From NCBI GenBank assembly GCA_029237695.1, contig CM055265.1, positions 44,943,331 to 45,007,330 on the forward strand: a stretch of DNA of 64,000 nt. Reading direction: 5' to 3'. This document shows positions 58,901 through 63,545 of the stretch, one piece after another. This stretch comes from Conchocele bisecta (lineage: Eukaryota > Mollusca > Bivalvia > Lucinida > Thyasiridae). The translations under genes were made by a program, and so were the position numbers. Positions within the stretch are counted from its first letter, which is position 1. Each line of letters opens with the position of its first letter. Below the pieces are notes generated by a model, which saw only the letters and a list, made by a program, of their open reading frames with translations, searched no databases and was not told the DNA's origin.

Positions 58901-59704
58901 TAATGTCACACTGAGAATTCTTTAAGAAAAATTACCATGGAATCTGACTTAAACTTAATCACTTTGAAGTGATTAAGAGTATCCTTCATATGCACTGGTG
59001 TGAGACCAGGATATTCCACCCGAGTGTCTGAATATTCTGATCATGCGCGTGGAATATCCTTGTCCCCCCACATCAGTTTATATGATGGATACTTTTTCTA
59101 ACCCCTATACAGAACATATTTGCGAATCTCAAAATATTTATCCTACCCAGAATAAGACTCAACTTTTTTTTATTGCAACTTTTGATCAGCACAACATATT
59201 CTTAATGTCAAGAAAATCACCAGTCACAAATCAGTTGCTAATGCTACTTCAGTAGCGAATGACGTGTAATGACGCAACATGAACAAGTCTGCATGCTTTT
59301 CAGCGAAAGCTAATTTATATCTGACCATTGACTAACGCAAAACATTTCCTGATAAATAGAATACCAGCCTAGTGTCTGTTGCTATAAAGTTTATCAGGCT
59401 CGTTTCAGAAACGGTAAGAATTCCTCGACGAGCCACGGAATTCCTAAGCATTTCATAGCCTTGCCTTATAGACAGTAGCCTGGTATTCTCTATCTTTTAT
59501 CCCCAGAATGCGGAGATGAACTTCAACTTCGGCGACACGCCGTTCAAGTACCCACCACCCACGGACTACACGGCTCTCGGTAAGGCTCCACGCGACGTCG
59601 TCACGGAGTCCCGCATCGTGGGCTCGGGCCCTGCCAACAACAAGCCCGCCCCCAACGCCCCCCAGGCCATTATCATAGAGCCGTCCCGTGAACTGGCTGA
59701 ACAG
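31401..59704 (+). CDS. DDX1: DDX1, ATP-dependent DEAD-box RNA helicase with SPRY insert, 5' part, 11 exons (gene span)
   Basis: DDX1 unwinds RNA and RNA-DNA hybrids and acts in the tRNA ligase complex, RNA 3'-end processing and break repair. Eleven plus-strand exons join in frame to 906 nt, 302 residues: 31401-31403, 42290-42360, 44305-44368, 46135-46164, 48795-48888, 50273-50320, 52131-52217, 55323-55483, 57109-57181, 58716-58792 and 59507-59704. Order of parts: Q motif region (Gln31 in [10 protein letters not shown]), Walker [11 protein letters not shown] (47-56), the SPRY domain that DDX1 alone carries between motifs I and Ia (about 90-260), and motif Ia PSRELAEQ (295-302). Motifs from GG and DEAD onward are absent and must lie beyond 64000 (the family is about 740 residues). 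Exons 7, 8 and 11 look clearly richer in G+C than the introns. Confidence 0.96.
31790..31998. repeat. GA-rich tract and (GCGT)n microsatellite
   Basis: GAGAGAGA-type runs at 31794-31890 and about ten TGCG units at 31946-31994, in DDX1 intron 1. Confidence 0.95.
32000..32998. other. DDX1 intron 1, no feature
   Basis: Unremarkable AT-rich sequence. Confidence 0.4.
32999..34745 (-). pseudogene. Non-LTR retrotransposon (LINE) relic
   Basis: Three separated minus-strand pieces read in LINE order. At 34745-34361 is a linker with [18 protein letters not shown], with a frame change near 34620. At 33776-33582 is the RT thumb [19 protein letters not shown] then IEKVQRRAA. At about 33330-32999 is the C-terminus [19 protein letters not shown] and [18 protein letters not shown]. 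The RT catalytic part is missing between the first two, where a family K hairpin sits. The C-terminal style suggests a CR1/L2/Jockey-like group; this is from memory of the family. Confidence 0.8.
34010..34135. repeat. Family K hairpin inside the LINE relic
   Basis: TCAGTGGCTGAATGGCGACA, GCCCTGAAAAGACTATGC and GTGGTCTGGGGCTACG. Confidence 0.6.
35037..35160 (+). repeat. tRNA-derived SINE head (degenerate)
   Basis: GTTACTCAGTCGTTAGAGGG resembles a tRNA A box and CGGTCCCGGGTCGGTGC a B box, about 40 bp apart. The sequence cannot fold a proper acceptor stem, so it is not a tRNA gene. Confidence 0.5.
35161..35995. other. DDX1 intron 1, no feature
   Basis: Only a CCAAGATGGCTGCGCC block at 35750, shared with 38520-40130. 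Confidence 0.4.
35998..36136. mobile_element. GGCGATAAAAAAT hairpin element
   Basis: CAGGGATCGCCACTTTCTCAA left and CCCCAGCGGAATCCCTG right; interior CAATTGGCGATAAAAAATG. Related to 46600-46815 and to the insert at 56719. Confidence 0.65.
36137..38084. other. DDX1 intron 1, no gene
   Basis: A short hairpin CACTGAACCTTCCACAG / GTGGAAGGTTTACGG lies at 36632-36675, and poly-A runs at 37196-37220. Two similar AT-rich blocks (37330-37440 and 37745-37850) share CATAACC, CCATGAAATTACCA and CATATTCCTCA and look like an old duplication. Confidence 0.45.
38085..38200. mobile_element. Hairpin MITE
   Basis: GGTTATTTGATTTGTATGTG pairs with CACATACAAATCACATAACC, then ATATGCCACTCGTTCCGC with its mirror. 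Confidence 0.75.
38335..40565. mobile_element. 2.2 kb tandem-core element with CTCACCTGAGC head and CTCTTGTTT tail
   Basis: Head TTAGCTCACCTGAGCGAAGC and CGTCCATCGTCCGTCC. Then about five 400-bp units each with CAAACGTCTTCTTCTC, CTTGGCCATTGGTGGCCAAA, AATCCAAGATGGCCGCCGTC and AATTTCATTTTTGACCGAATA. The tail is GCACAGGTGAGCAATGTAGG, then GGGCCATCATGGCCC, TCTTGTTTT. Non-coding. Confidence 0.8.
40566..41142. other. DDX1 intron 1, no feature
   Basis: Nothing recognised. Confidence 0.4.
41143..42132. mobile_element. Tandem-core element, five 167-bp units plus ACGG microsatellite
   Basis: ATGCCCCAC at the left is mirrored by GTGGGGCAT at the right. Units contain CGTTAAAGTTTTTGAAGCAC, TATGTGACCTTGACCCTGGG, CTTGGCGGGGGCAGGACGAA and AGAGCAATGCGTATATGAAG, at 41251, 41419, 41586, 41754 and 41921. 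GACGGACGGACGGGACGG follows. Ends 158 bp before DDX1 exon 2. Confidence 0.85.
42290..42360 (+). CDS. DDX1: DDX1 exon 2 (N-terminus, Q-motif upstream helix)
   Basis: Encodes [18 protein letters not shown] then EEMDW, exits in phase 2. The donor is GTATTTAACC, and its TTAA at 42365-42368 is the end of a piggyBac-like MITE, so the intron was invaded four bases from the exon. Confidence 0.93.
42365..43737. mobile_element. piggyBac-like MITE, family C, at the exon 2 donor, split by an insertion
   Basis: TTAA|CCTTTTCACCCCTAAA left; GTAATGTTGAAAGG|TTTAA right. The element is broken between 42482 and 43638 in its GGGTGTTTTTG segment. Confidence 0.8.
42483..43637 (+). mobile_element. Tandem-core element inserted in a MITE (HINE/Helentron-like)
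   Basis: Starts TCGAGCCCGCTTGCGGAAAG, has GTCCGTCCGTCCGTG, then six units of about 146-179 bp with CCCAAGGTCAAGGTCAAATG and CATCCATATTTTCATTC, and ends CACGGCCATCTGG. The 178-codon frame at 43027-43563 is the tandem core read through, not a gene. Confidence 0.85.
43772..43848 (+). repeat. tRNA-like sequence (SINE head or pseudogene)
   Basis: TGGACTAGTGGTCCGGAGC matches a pol III A box and GGGTTCGAGCC a B box, 40 bp apart, with TCAGGT/ACCTGA pairing around it. No proper cloverleaf closes, so it is called a tRNA-derived repeat. Confidence 0.45.
43877..44121. mobile_element. Hairpin MITE, family E
   Basis: ACTCTTTGCATGCT left and AGCATGCAAAGAGTTAA right; hairpin GAAATTTCATTAGAATTGTG with mirror. 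Confidence 0.75.
44305..44368 (+). CDS. DDX1: DDX1 exon 3 (Q motif)
   Basis: Encodes [20 protein letters not shown] then [12 protein letters not shown] is the Q motif that senses adenine. TTTCCAG acceptor, GTGGGT donor. Confidence 0.95.
44413..44645. mobile_element. piggyBac-like MITE, family A (right end lost)
   Basis: TTAA|CCCTTAGATGC, TTGTCGTCTGCTG, perfect hairpin TTCAGAATCATTTCCAATGG, then AACAGCAGACG; the right TTAA is missing. Confidence 0.7.
44776..44984. mobile_element. Hairpin MITE, family F
   Basis: CAGAGCTCCAGTTAAGGTGC left and GCACCTGAACTGGAGCTCTG right, with the perfect core AGAATCGTCTCGATGAGACG. Confidence 0.8.
45190..45280. repeat. 8-bp tandem repeat (TGCGCATC)n, about 9 units
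   Basis: TGCGCATC repeated between GATCAGTC and GCGCAGTCTAATCCGG. It is a family K hairpin whose GCGCATCTGCGC arm has expanded. Confidence 0.9.
45670..46025. mobile_element. Hairpin MITE related to family F
   Basis: TTGGTATTTCATTAGAATTG with mirror around CTCCAAGGAGAC; tail AATTCCTTATCTGGAGCCCT. A partial copy is at 55500-55845. Confidence 0.65.
46135..46164 (+). CDS. DDX1: DDX1 exon 4 (Walker A, motif I)
   Basis: A 30-nt exon encoding [10 protein letters not shown], the ATP-binding loop, between TTTCAG and a perfect GTAAGT donor. Confidence 0.96.
46222..46520. mobile_element. piggyBac-like MITE, family C, interrupted and truncated
   Basis: TTAA|CCCTTTCAACACTACAG, interrupted at 46243 and resuming ACCTCTATAGCGGTG at 46463; no right TTAA. 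Confidence 0.6.
46243..46461. mobile_element. Hairpin MITE, family I
   Basis: GGGGCCGTTTCACTAACCTT left and AAGGTTGTGAAACGGCCCC right, flanked by CAG on both sides; interior GCATAGGCTGCATATGCAG. Relatives lie at 52680 and 56185. Confidence 0.75.
46600..46815. mobile_element. GGCGATAAAAAAT element, complete-looking copy
   Basis: CAGGGATTCCGCTGGGGAAA left and CCAGCAGAATCCCTG right; long arms of AAAAATTACAATTGGCGAT and complement. Confidence 0.75.
46826..48110 (+). mobile_element. Tigger/pogo-like DNA transposon, internally deleted
   Basis: CAGTCGAACTTCGATGGGTC at 46826 is the exact complement of the end at 48110, flanked by TA on both sides (46824-46825, 48111-48112). Sub-terminal GGGTCGAAC copies occur at both ends. 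Its 1285 bp are short for an autonomous pogo element; the transposase start is at 47402. Confidence 0.9.
47402..47653 (+). pseudogene. CENP-B-like N-terminus of a Tigger/pogo transposase (truncated)
   Basis: 83 codons: an acidic-polar leader, then [20 protein letters not shown] and [12 protein letters not shown], which is the first helix-turn-helix of the CENP-B/Tigger DNA-binding domain as I know it. The frame then ends at TAA after DFFNTGLV, before the second half of the domain, and no DDE catalytic part follows. The element would need a transposase from elsewhere to move. A short peptide carrying half the DNA-binding domain could be made, but that is speculation. Confidence 0.75.
48228..48356. 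mobile_element. Family A MITE fragment
   Basis: TTGTCATCTGCTG, AACAGCACGCAGC and GCAGTCTAAGTGTTAA; the hairpin is deleted. Confidence 0.5.
48410..48776. mobile_element. MITE family H next to DDX1 exon 5
   Basis: ATAATTCCAGCACAAAAATA left; hairpin to CCATTCATTCCTATATTATT right, about 19 bp before the exon 5 acceptor. Confidence 0.85.
48795..48888 (+). CDS. DDX1: DDX1 exon 5
   Basis: Encodes [20 protein letters not shown] then [12 protein letters not shown], matching the human segment that leads from motif I into the SPRY insert. GTATGC donor. A family H MITE ends about 19 bp before the acceptor. Confidence 0.95.
48972..49269. mobile_element. MITE family B
   Basis: GTAGCCGATTTCATCAAAAT left; GTTGGTGAAATAGGCTGC right; central hairpin shortened. 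Confidence 0.75.
49592..49824. mobile_element. MITE family K
   Basis: GTCTGTGACTGGAGAAACGG left and CCCCATTTATCCAGTTACAG right; GATCCTGATCAGACTGCGG inside. A separate core lies at 49388-49470. Confidence 0.65.
50001..50190. mobile_element. piggyBac-like MITE, family A (right end lost)
   Basis: TTAA|CCCTTACACCGC, TTGTCGTCTGCTG and hairpin core; stops at AGAAATAAGG. Confidence 0.65.
50273..50320 (+). CDS. DDX1: DDX1 exon 6 (SPRY start)
   Basis: 48 nt encoding [16 protein letters not shown], equivalent to human NKWQMNPYDRGSA. GTATGT donor. Confidence 0.92.
50530..50702 (+). repeat. 3' end fragment of the 16683-type element
   Basis: Almost identical to 17690-17872: TTTTTTTAGTGTCCATGCCT, GGCGCGACATGCAGGCC, CGGCCATCTAGTCTAC, then GCCTCGTTTCTTGTT. 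Confidence 0.8.
50830..51290. mobile_element. MITE family G
   Basis: GACAATGTCCAGCTGTGG and mirror CCACGGCTGGACATGG, then GGGGCCTCGGTATACGTCGC and AACAACGGCAGTCATGTAAC. Confidence 0.6.
51786..52093. mobile_element. MITE family B next to DDX1 exon 7
   Basis: CTGTAGCCTATTTCACTACA left; GATGAAATCGGCTACTGG right, 38 bp before the exon. Perfect central hairpin ACATTATCACAGCCATTTTG. Confidence 0.8.
52131..52217 (+). CDS. DDX1: DDX1 exon 7 (SPRY)
   Basis: Encodes [20 protein letters not shown] then [10 protein letters not shown], matching human [26 protein letters not shown] acceptor, GTAGGA donor. Confidence 0.94.
52232..52391. mobile_element. Hairpin MITE with G-run
   Basis: TTTAACCACAGGCGATTGAA at the left is mirrored at 52371-52391; between them lies a G run of about 15-18 at 52331-52348. 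Confidence 0.7.
52400..52645. repeat. Two tandem units of about 155 bp
   Basis: TGCAGTTCTCTGAAGGTCCT and TGCATTCCTCTGATGGGCCT head the units, with GGTCAAGGTCAC between. Confidence 0.6.
52680..52786. repeat. Family I end joined to a SINE tail
   Basis: GATTTACACTTACGAACATTTTAG to GTGAAACGGGCCCC is a family I end; ATGACCTTAGTTGTTGCTGG then GACATTAAACC is the SINE tail also at 57485. Confidence 0.55.
52787..53060. other. DDX1 intron 7, no feature
   Basis: Nothing recognised. Confidence 0.35.
53061..53136. repeat. Near-perfect palindrome, about 36-bp arms
   Basis: ATGGTCTAGTAACGTAAGGT at the left and its mirror at the right, centre GCTATGCTAAAGCATAGC. Confidence 0.8.
53137..53880. other. DDX1 intron 7, no feature
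   Basis: Nothing recognised. Confidence 0.4.
53883..54020 (+). repeat. tRNA-derived SINE
   Basis: GTTGTGGCCGAGAGGTTAAC (A box, Ser/Leu tRNA-like) and TTAGTTCAAACCTGG (B box), then CATAGTATTTCCATTCCAGT and GAAACTGAGGCC, shared with 57370-57512. Confidence 0.65.
54023..54258. mobile_element. MITE family K
   Basis: TGTCTGTGACTGGAGAAATG left and CATTTCTCCAGTCACAGCCA right; inner GATCATCCTGTGC hairpin. Confidence 0.8.
54280..54585. repeat. Tandem-core element, two units plus CCGTC microsatellite
   Basis: GTCCGTCCGTCCGTTCGTC, then two copies of CCTACGACCCCCATTTATGC followed by CAGGGGTCAAGGTCACGGAC. Confidence 0.7.
54590..55074. other. DDX1 intron 7, no gene; short hairpin and G-run
   Basis: CTAGAATGAACCAAG / CTAATTCATTCTAG near 54980 and a G-rich run at 55024-55040. 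Confidence 0.4.
55075..55288. mobile_element. piggyBac-like MITE, family A, intact, next to DDX1 exon 8
   Basis: TTAA|CCCTTACTATGCTGAA left and AACAGCGTAGAAAGGG|TTAA right; perfect hairpin GAATCGTCTCCAGTGGAGAC. Best intact copy in the window. Confidence 0.9.
55323..55483 (+). CDS. DDX1: DDX1 exon 8 (SPRY core)
   Basis: Encodes [20 protein letters not shown], then [20 protein letters not shown] and KQFDSYGE, the most conserved SPRY strands. The acceptor is 34 bp downstream of the TTAA end of a piggyBac-like MITE. Confidence 0.97.
55498..55850. mobile_element. Family F-related MITE, partial hairpin
   Basis: AGGGCTCCAGATAAGGAATT left and CACCTTATCTGGAGCACTG right, with one hairpin arm lost. 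Confidence 0.65.
56180..56588. mobile_element. Two nested or tandem family I MITEs
   Basis: GGGGGCAGTTTCACTGAAC, two copies each of TTGGATTTACA and CCAGACGATCCTAAATTTTC, and the final AAAAGGGCCCC. Confidence 0.6.
56648..57075. mobile_element. MITE family H with nested GATAAAAAATTAC hairpin, next to exon 9
   Basis: The hairpin tip normally reads CTGGACGA; here about 75 bp (GCGATAAAAAATTACAATTT to AAAATTGTAATTTTTTTAAG) sits inside the tip. The element ends GCTGGAATTATTATATAG, about 35 bp before DDX1 exon 9. Confidence 0.8.
57109..57181 (+). CDS. DDX1: DDX1 exon 9 (SPRY)
   Basis: Encodes [20 protein letters not shown] then WSKNG, matching human [27 protein letters not shown] donor. A family H MITE ends about 35 bp upstream. 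Confidence 0.95.
57182..57370. repeat. 20-25 bp direct repeat and family K core
   Basis: GATGTAGTGACCACGCCAGC occurs twice at 57198-57240, then GTAGCTCCAGATCAGACTGT. Confidence 0.55.
57371..57514 (+). repeat. tRNA-derived SINE (3' part)
   Basis: GTGAGTTCAAACCTCGCC (B box), TAATAGTATTTCCATGGTCT, GAGACTCGAAAATCGAGGCC and AATGACCTTAGCTGTTGCTG. Confidence 0.65.
57583..57794. mobile_element. MITE family K
   Basis: GCTGTGACTAGAAATGGTGC left, CACAAGCCCCATTTCTTCAG right; GACCAGCCTGCGCATTCGCG hairpin. Confidence 0.7.
57850..58292. mobile_element. MITE family G
   Basis: ATGACCCCCGTTGTTTGACA left; hairpin CCATGTCCAGCCACGAGTAA with mirror TTACTCGCGGCTGGACATTG. Confidence 0.65.
58457..58553. mobile_element. 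Near-perfect palindromic MITE, 45-bp arms
   Basis: GTGGGGTCAGCGTGTAAGTG at left and its complement at right; centre CGACCGGTTGGAACCAACCTG. Confidence 0.85.
58605..58706. mobile_element. Hairpin MITE next to DDX1 exon 10
   Basis: ATATGAGACGAGCCATGTGA left and TCACATGGCTTGTCTCGTAT right; ends about 9 bp before the exon. Same family as the seed of the 23-bp minisatellite. Confidence 0.8.
58716..58792 (+). CDS. DDX1: DDX1 exon 10 (SPRY)
   Basis: Encodes [20 protein letters not shown] then AAVVLK. Acceptor CTTGCAG lies about 9 bp from the end of a hairpin MITE; GTTTGT donor. Confidence 0.93.
58793..59350. other. DDX1 intron 10, short hairpins only
   Basis: GACTTAAACTTAATCACTT (58953) faces AAGTGATTAAG, and GGAATATCCTTG / GGATATTCC blocks flank 59010-59060; no gene. 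Confidence 0.4.
59351..59501. mobile_element. Hairpin MITE abutting DDX1 exon 11
   Basis: GATAAATAGAATACCAGCCT left and CCTGGTATTCTCTATCTTTT then ATC right; 5 bp before the exon. The right arm forms the pyrimidine tract of the acceptor. Confidence 0.8.
59507..59704 (+). CDS. DDX1: DDX1 exon 11 (SPRY end, motif Ia; last exon in window)
   Basis: 66 codons: [17 protein letters not shown], a linker, then [16 protein letters not shown], which is motif Ia of the helicase core. GTAATG donor in phase 0. The following intron runs off the window. Confidence 0.97.
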
Positions 59705-59992
59705 GTAATGATGGAGGTTCTGTGTAATAAAACTGCCGCAGAGGTATTTTCAGTCTTTATTATTCCATTGATGATAGGCAGGATGGGATATAGCGATAGT
59801 TCATGAACTTGTGTACATAAAATGTTTGTGGTACATATAGTCGCCACCGTCTTCGTCTGTCTGTTCGAGATTTGCTATAGTTTTCGACTAACTACTATGT
59901 CTGTTTCTAGGATATAGCTTTAGTCCATGTACATGCGTATATACGTGCGTGTGTACATATGTGCGTACATACGTGTGTGCGTTAGTAACATT

Positions 59993-60090
59993 TTTTGTAC
60001 CCGCTTGCGGACATCGCGATATAGTTGGCACATTGGCGTACGTACATGTGTCCTGGTTAAAGTATTTTGGTAAAGTTTTTTGTTGTAATT
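59993..60090 (+). repeat. 5' end fragment of TGTCGCGCCCGC-type element
   Basis: TTTTTTGTACCCGCTTGCGG, ATCGCGATATAGTTGGCAC and GCGTACGTAC match the end at 10888 read in reverse. Confidence 0.6.
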
Positions 60091-60199
60091 AATAAGTAGT
60101 ATGTGGGTCATCAGCTGCGATCTACAGTGCAAATATTGTTATATGATGCTGTTGAAAGAGTTAGATGTGTTCTCTAGCCTCAGTAAATAAGTCTCGTTG

Positions 60200-60355
60200 A
60201 ATATATAGAGAATAGTAGGTTAGTGCCGTGAATGGATAAACATATCTGGCAAAGCTTAGGAAAGGGGATGGGCGCGGCTCTGCCGAGCACATCCCGTTTC
60301 CATGCCGCGCCAGATATTTTTCCAAATCACGGCACTAACCTACTATTCCATTTAT
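60200..60355. mobile_element. Hairpin MITE
   Basis: GAATAGTAGGTTAGTGCCGTG left and CACGGCACTAACCTACTATTC right; ATCTGGC and GGATGGGCGCGGC arms. Confidence 0.8.
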
Positions 60356-60778
60356 CCCGTCAACACCTACACATAGCTTTAAGATGCAAAAAAATAACCC
60401 CAGCCGCATCGTCAAATTCGGAGAAATTCGGCATATTCATACGCAGTGGTTGGGTCGTATTGACAGGATATCAAAAATGTTTCATGGCACATGCGCACTG
60501 TGTTGACGGGATAAAAAGTCTGAGTAGTCTGTGTTAATGCGTGGCCAGTACTATGTTGGTCGCTTTTGTCAGCAACCAGTTCAATTGCAGTGCACCAAGA
60601 CAAATTGCATATTGATTTGACTACCGTAGTCCTTGATTAATTAGCTAACACATATCCATTGCAGCTCGACATGTTAGAAGTCCTATGTGATTCACAAATT
60701 AACCTTTTCAACACTACAACTCTTTATCATTAGAGCTCCAGATGAGCATATTGGGTGTAATTCAGCATTGAAAATCAA
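60356..60778. other. DDX1 intron 11, no feature
   Basis: Nothing recognised. Confidence 0.4.
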
Positions 60779-61007
60779 TTAACCCTTTCCCTGTTTTGCG
60801 ATATTTCGACTCATCCAAATCCAAAACATCTGAATATAAGAATCAAATGCTGGGTCAAATGATGGTTAAATTATCTGATAGAGTAGAAAACATTGTGGGA
60901 AAAGGAGAAATTGCTTGTTACAAGCAATTTCTCCTTTTCCCACAATGTTTTCAAAAGACATCTTCTGCAGAGGCGTGAAAAGTCGTCTCTATCAGGGAAA
61001 GGGTTTA
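60779..61007. mobile_element. piggyBac-like MITE, family D
   Basis: TTAA|CCCTTTCCCTG left and TCAGGGAAAGGG|TTTA right; hairpin GGAGAAATTGCTTGTTACAA with mirror. Different interior from families A and C. Confidence 0.75.
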
Positions 61008-61558
61008 TCAGCATTGAAATATAGCTAAGGGAGTACTAATCAGCATTACAATTTAACACTTCAGCATTAGCAAATTGAAGCTGAAAATATGTTGTCCTAC
61101 ACCACACTTGTTCTCTACAAGTATCAAGTACAGATGAACATATTTGTGTATGTCTATTCAGTTAACAAGTTTATGAAAAGTTGGAATAATCTTTTATTAA
61201 ATGTTTTTTATTCTCTTTGCTACATGTACATGTACAAACACAAGATATACAAACAGTTCAATGAACAAAGTACATATATATGTCAGTTCATACGCATGGC
61301 TACATTTCAATGAACAGTCTGAATAATAACGTATTGATGCTTGTCTACATGTAACATTGAGTTTTTTAAATAAATAATAGGGTTTTTATAGGGCGTTTGG
61401 GCAATGAGACTGTTATAGGTCGTGTATTTTTATAAGAAAAAAAAATACGTGAAAAAAAGGTTATCAAAATGTTATAACAAAAATAAAATATAGGAATGGA
61501 CGTCTATTACATGTTCTGTGCTGATATAGGTATATTCATACACATAGCAGGTGAATGT
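61008..61558. other. DDX1 intron 11, possible LINE 3' tail
   Basis: AT-rich sequence directly downstream (minus strand) of the LINE stop; may be its untranslated tail. Confidence 0.3.
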
Positions 61559-62099
61559 TTACGTATTAATTTCCATAAAGTCACTCCATTTTGAATGGAA
61601 AATATCTAGTTTATTCTTGATAGTGGTAATAGTCTCTTCTATTATTATTATTTGCTTCAGATATATTTTAAAACGGCCTATCGATGGTTGCGTTTCATCA
61701 TATTTGCACTTAAAAATAAAATATTTTGCTAGAAGAATTAAAAAGCTGATAAGCATTGTTTTATTTTTGCAGTCAACCCTCATGTTATAAAATGATATGT
61801 TTTCATATGTTAAGTTACTATTGTAGTCTAACCTACTTGTTTGCAATATCCGACCAAACAGGTTGTGACGTTGCATTCCCAACACATATGCTTATTAGAA
61901 TCCACATTCATATGACAGAATTCACATAAGTTAGATGGTTTTAATTTGCATTTGAATAGAAAGGTATTATTTGGAATTAGTCTCATCAAATATTTGTACT
62001 GAAATGCTCTAAGTTTTGTACTTATTGTGCTTGTATATGACAATGAAAAAATGTATTTCCATTCTATATCTTGTTTATTTAGTTCGTTTTCCCATTTGA

Positions 62100-62330
62100 T
62101 TATATGTTTTTGTTGTGCTATCTATCTATCTATCGATACTGTGCACGCTCCAATCGGAGCATTATGACAGGAAATATGGTGGCAAGTTGCGTTGATCAAG
62201 TACATATGAACAAACAAAAAACAACAACATATATATGTGGTACTAATATTTTACACAAGGATATTGAAAAAGACCTTGCCACTAAAACTATTTACAAGAA
62301 GTGGGTGTCTGATCTTGATCTTCTAATCTA
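62100..62330. other. Foreign segment inside the LINE relic, with CTAT microsatellite
   Basis: CTATCTATCTATCTATCGAT at 62119, then sequence that breaks the LINE frame on the minus strand. It reads openly on the plus strand but has no recognised motif. Confidence 0.4.
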
Positions 62331-62480
62331 ATCTTGATTTTCTAATCTGTATATTATATACTAATTTATTTGTATGCTTCGATAACAAACATAAATTTAT
62401 TGCATATTTGGGCGTTTCATTAGTCAATGGCTCGGTTTTCATTTCTAGTTTCCATTCGGTTTTGATTTTACTTAATAATA

Positions 62481-62836
62481 TAGGAATGAATGGCCTTTTT
62501 GTGGAATTTATCGGGGTATAAACTTGGAAAAGTCGCGAGAATACTGGACGAAGGCCGGCAGGCCTCGTCCAGTATTCCCGCGACTTTTCCAAGTTTATAT
62601 CCCTGATAAATTCCACAAAAAGGCCATTCATTCCTTATAATTCCAGCATTTGAAATAAATTCATCAAGAAAATGTGTTTATTTTCTGTTTTCTTAAGAAT
62701 TATTTTAACTGCGCCTGACGGTTACGGAAAGTAGTTCGGCATGGAGTTTACTGGGATATAAATTCTGGACAGAGACTTGCTACGGACCAATCAAATGTTA
62801 GGGAATTGTGTAAATATTTTTGTGCTGGAATTATTT
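62481..62836. mobile_element. MITE family H inside the LINE relic
   Basis: GGAATGAATGGCCTTTTTGT hairpin, then ATAATTCCAGC to GCTGGAATTATT. It separates two LINE protein segments, so it arrived after the LINE. Confidence 0.85.
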
Positions 62837-62997
62837 TGTAATATTTCAAAAAATCTCCAGTATTTATGTTGTATATATTTTTCATATCGTCGAAACTATA
62901 AAAGTCTTTTATTCTAAAATCATATATGTGTTTTAAATACATAATACCTTTATCATACCATTCTTTATAGAATATAGTTATATTTATTTCATTTTTA

Positions 62998-63232
62998 GCG
63001 GCCTTCCAAAGGAAGAAGTGCCTCGGCGTCGTAGGCGTCCGTCTGTCCGTCCGTCTGTCTGTCCGTCTGTCCGTCTGTCTTCAAAAATTATAATGGCCTA
63101 TAGTTTCCTTGCTTGGATTTGCTTCATATTTCACACACGCATTGCTCCAACGGTCCTCTACTGTGCTGTGGCAAATCCACATCCGTCCTGCCACAGGGCA
63201 CGCTTTGTTGTCCTCTGACAACTCTTGTTTAT
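62998..63232 (+). mobile_element. Tandem-core element (short) inside the LINE relic
   Basis: Starts near GCGGCCTTCCAAAGGAAG, has GTCCGTCTGTCCGTCCGTC, one unit (GGTCCTCTACTGTGCTGTGG) that is the complement of the 41143 element's unit, and ends TGACAACTCTTGTTT. Confidence 0.75.
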
Positions 63233-63545
63233 GTTTGAATTATGCCACAAAATTTCATGTGATATGTTAGCACATGAATGATTAAAATTGACTTTGCACC
63301 AAGATGTTAGTATATTGTTTAGGAACGTATATTTTTTTGCAAGATGTTTGGTGTCGTTTGAATTTAGATTGCTTTTAAATAGTATATCACCACCATATTT
63401 ATTTAGTTCCTTATTGTAGGCAAGTTTTAACTGACTCTGTTTACCCTTTAAACGTTTTATCCATGGGTAACTGTTAATGTTGAATTGATAAATGCAATGG
63501 ATATTAAATTCAATTTTTCAATCCACAGTTTTGTTCCATAGTTTT

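Larger units (their letters stand above)
61559..63545 (-). pseudogene. Non-LTR retrotransposon (L1/Tx1-like) relic, broken by insertions
   Basis: Minus-strand pieces in order: PWIKRLKGKQSQLKLAYNKE and YTFLNNILTSWCKVNFNH (63470-63240); KHIYDFRIKDFYSFDDMKNI then YNINTGDFLKYYKI (about 62980-62840); SKIKTEWKLEMKTEPLTNE (62480-62330); KWENELNKQDIEWKYIFSLS, KLRAFQYKYLMRLIP and CEFCHMNVDSNKHMCWEC (62100-61880); and LLAKYFIFKCKYDETQP to the stop at 61559. This is the C-terminal third of a LINE ORF2 with its CCHC-like cysteine cluster. The RT core is upstream of the window edge or lost. Group assignment is from memory. Confidence 0.8.

Noticed and set aside
61828..62043. CCHC-like cysteine cluster as a host zinc-finger gene
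   Set aside because: The flanking segments are those of a LINE ORF2 C-terminus, so the cluster belongs to the retrotransposon relic.
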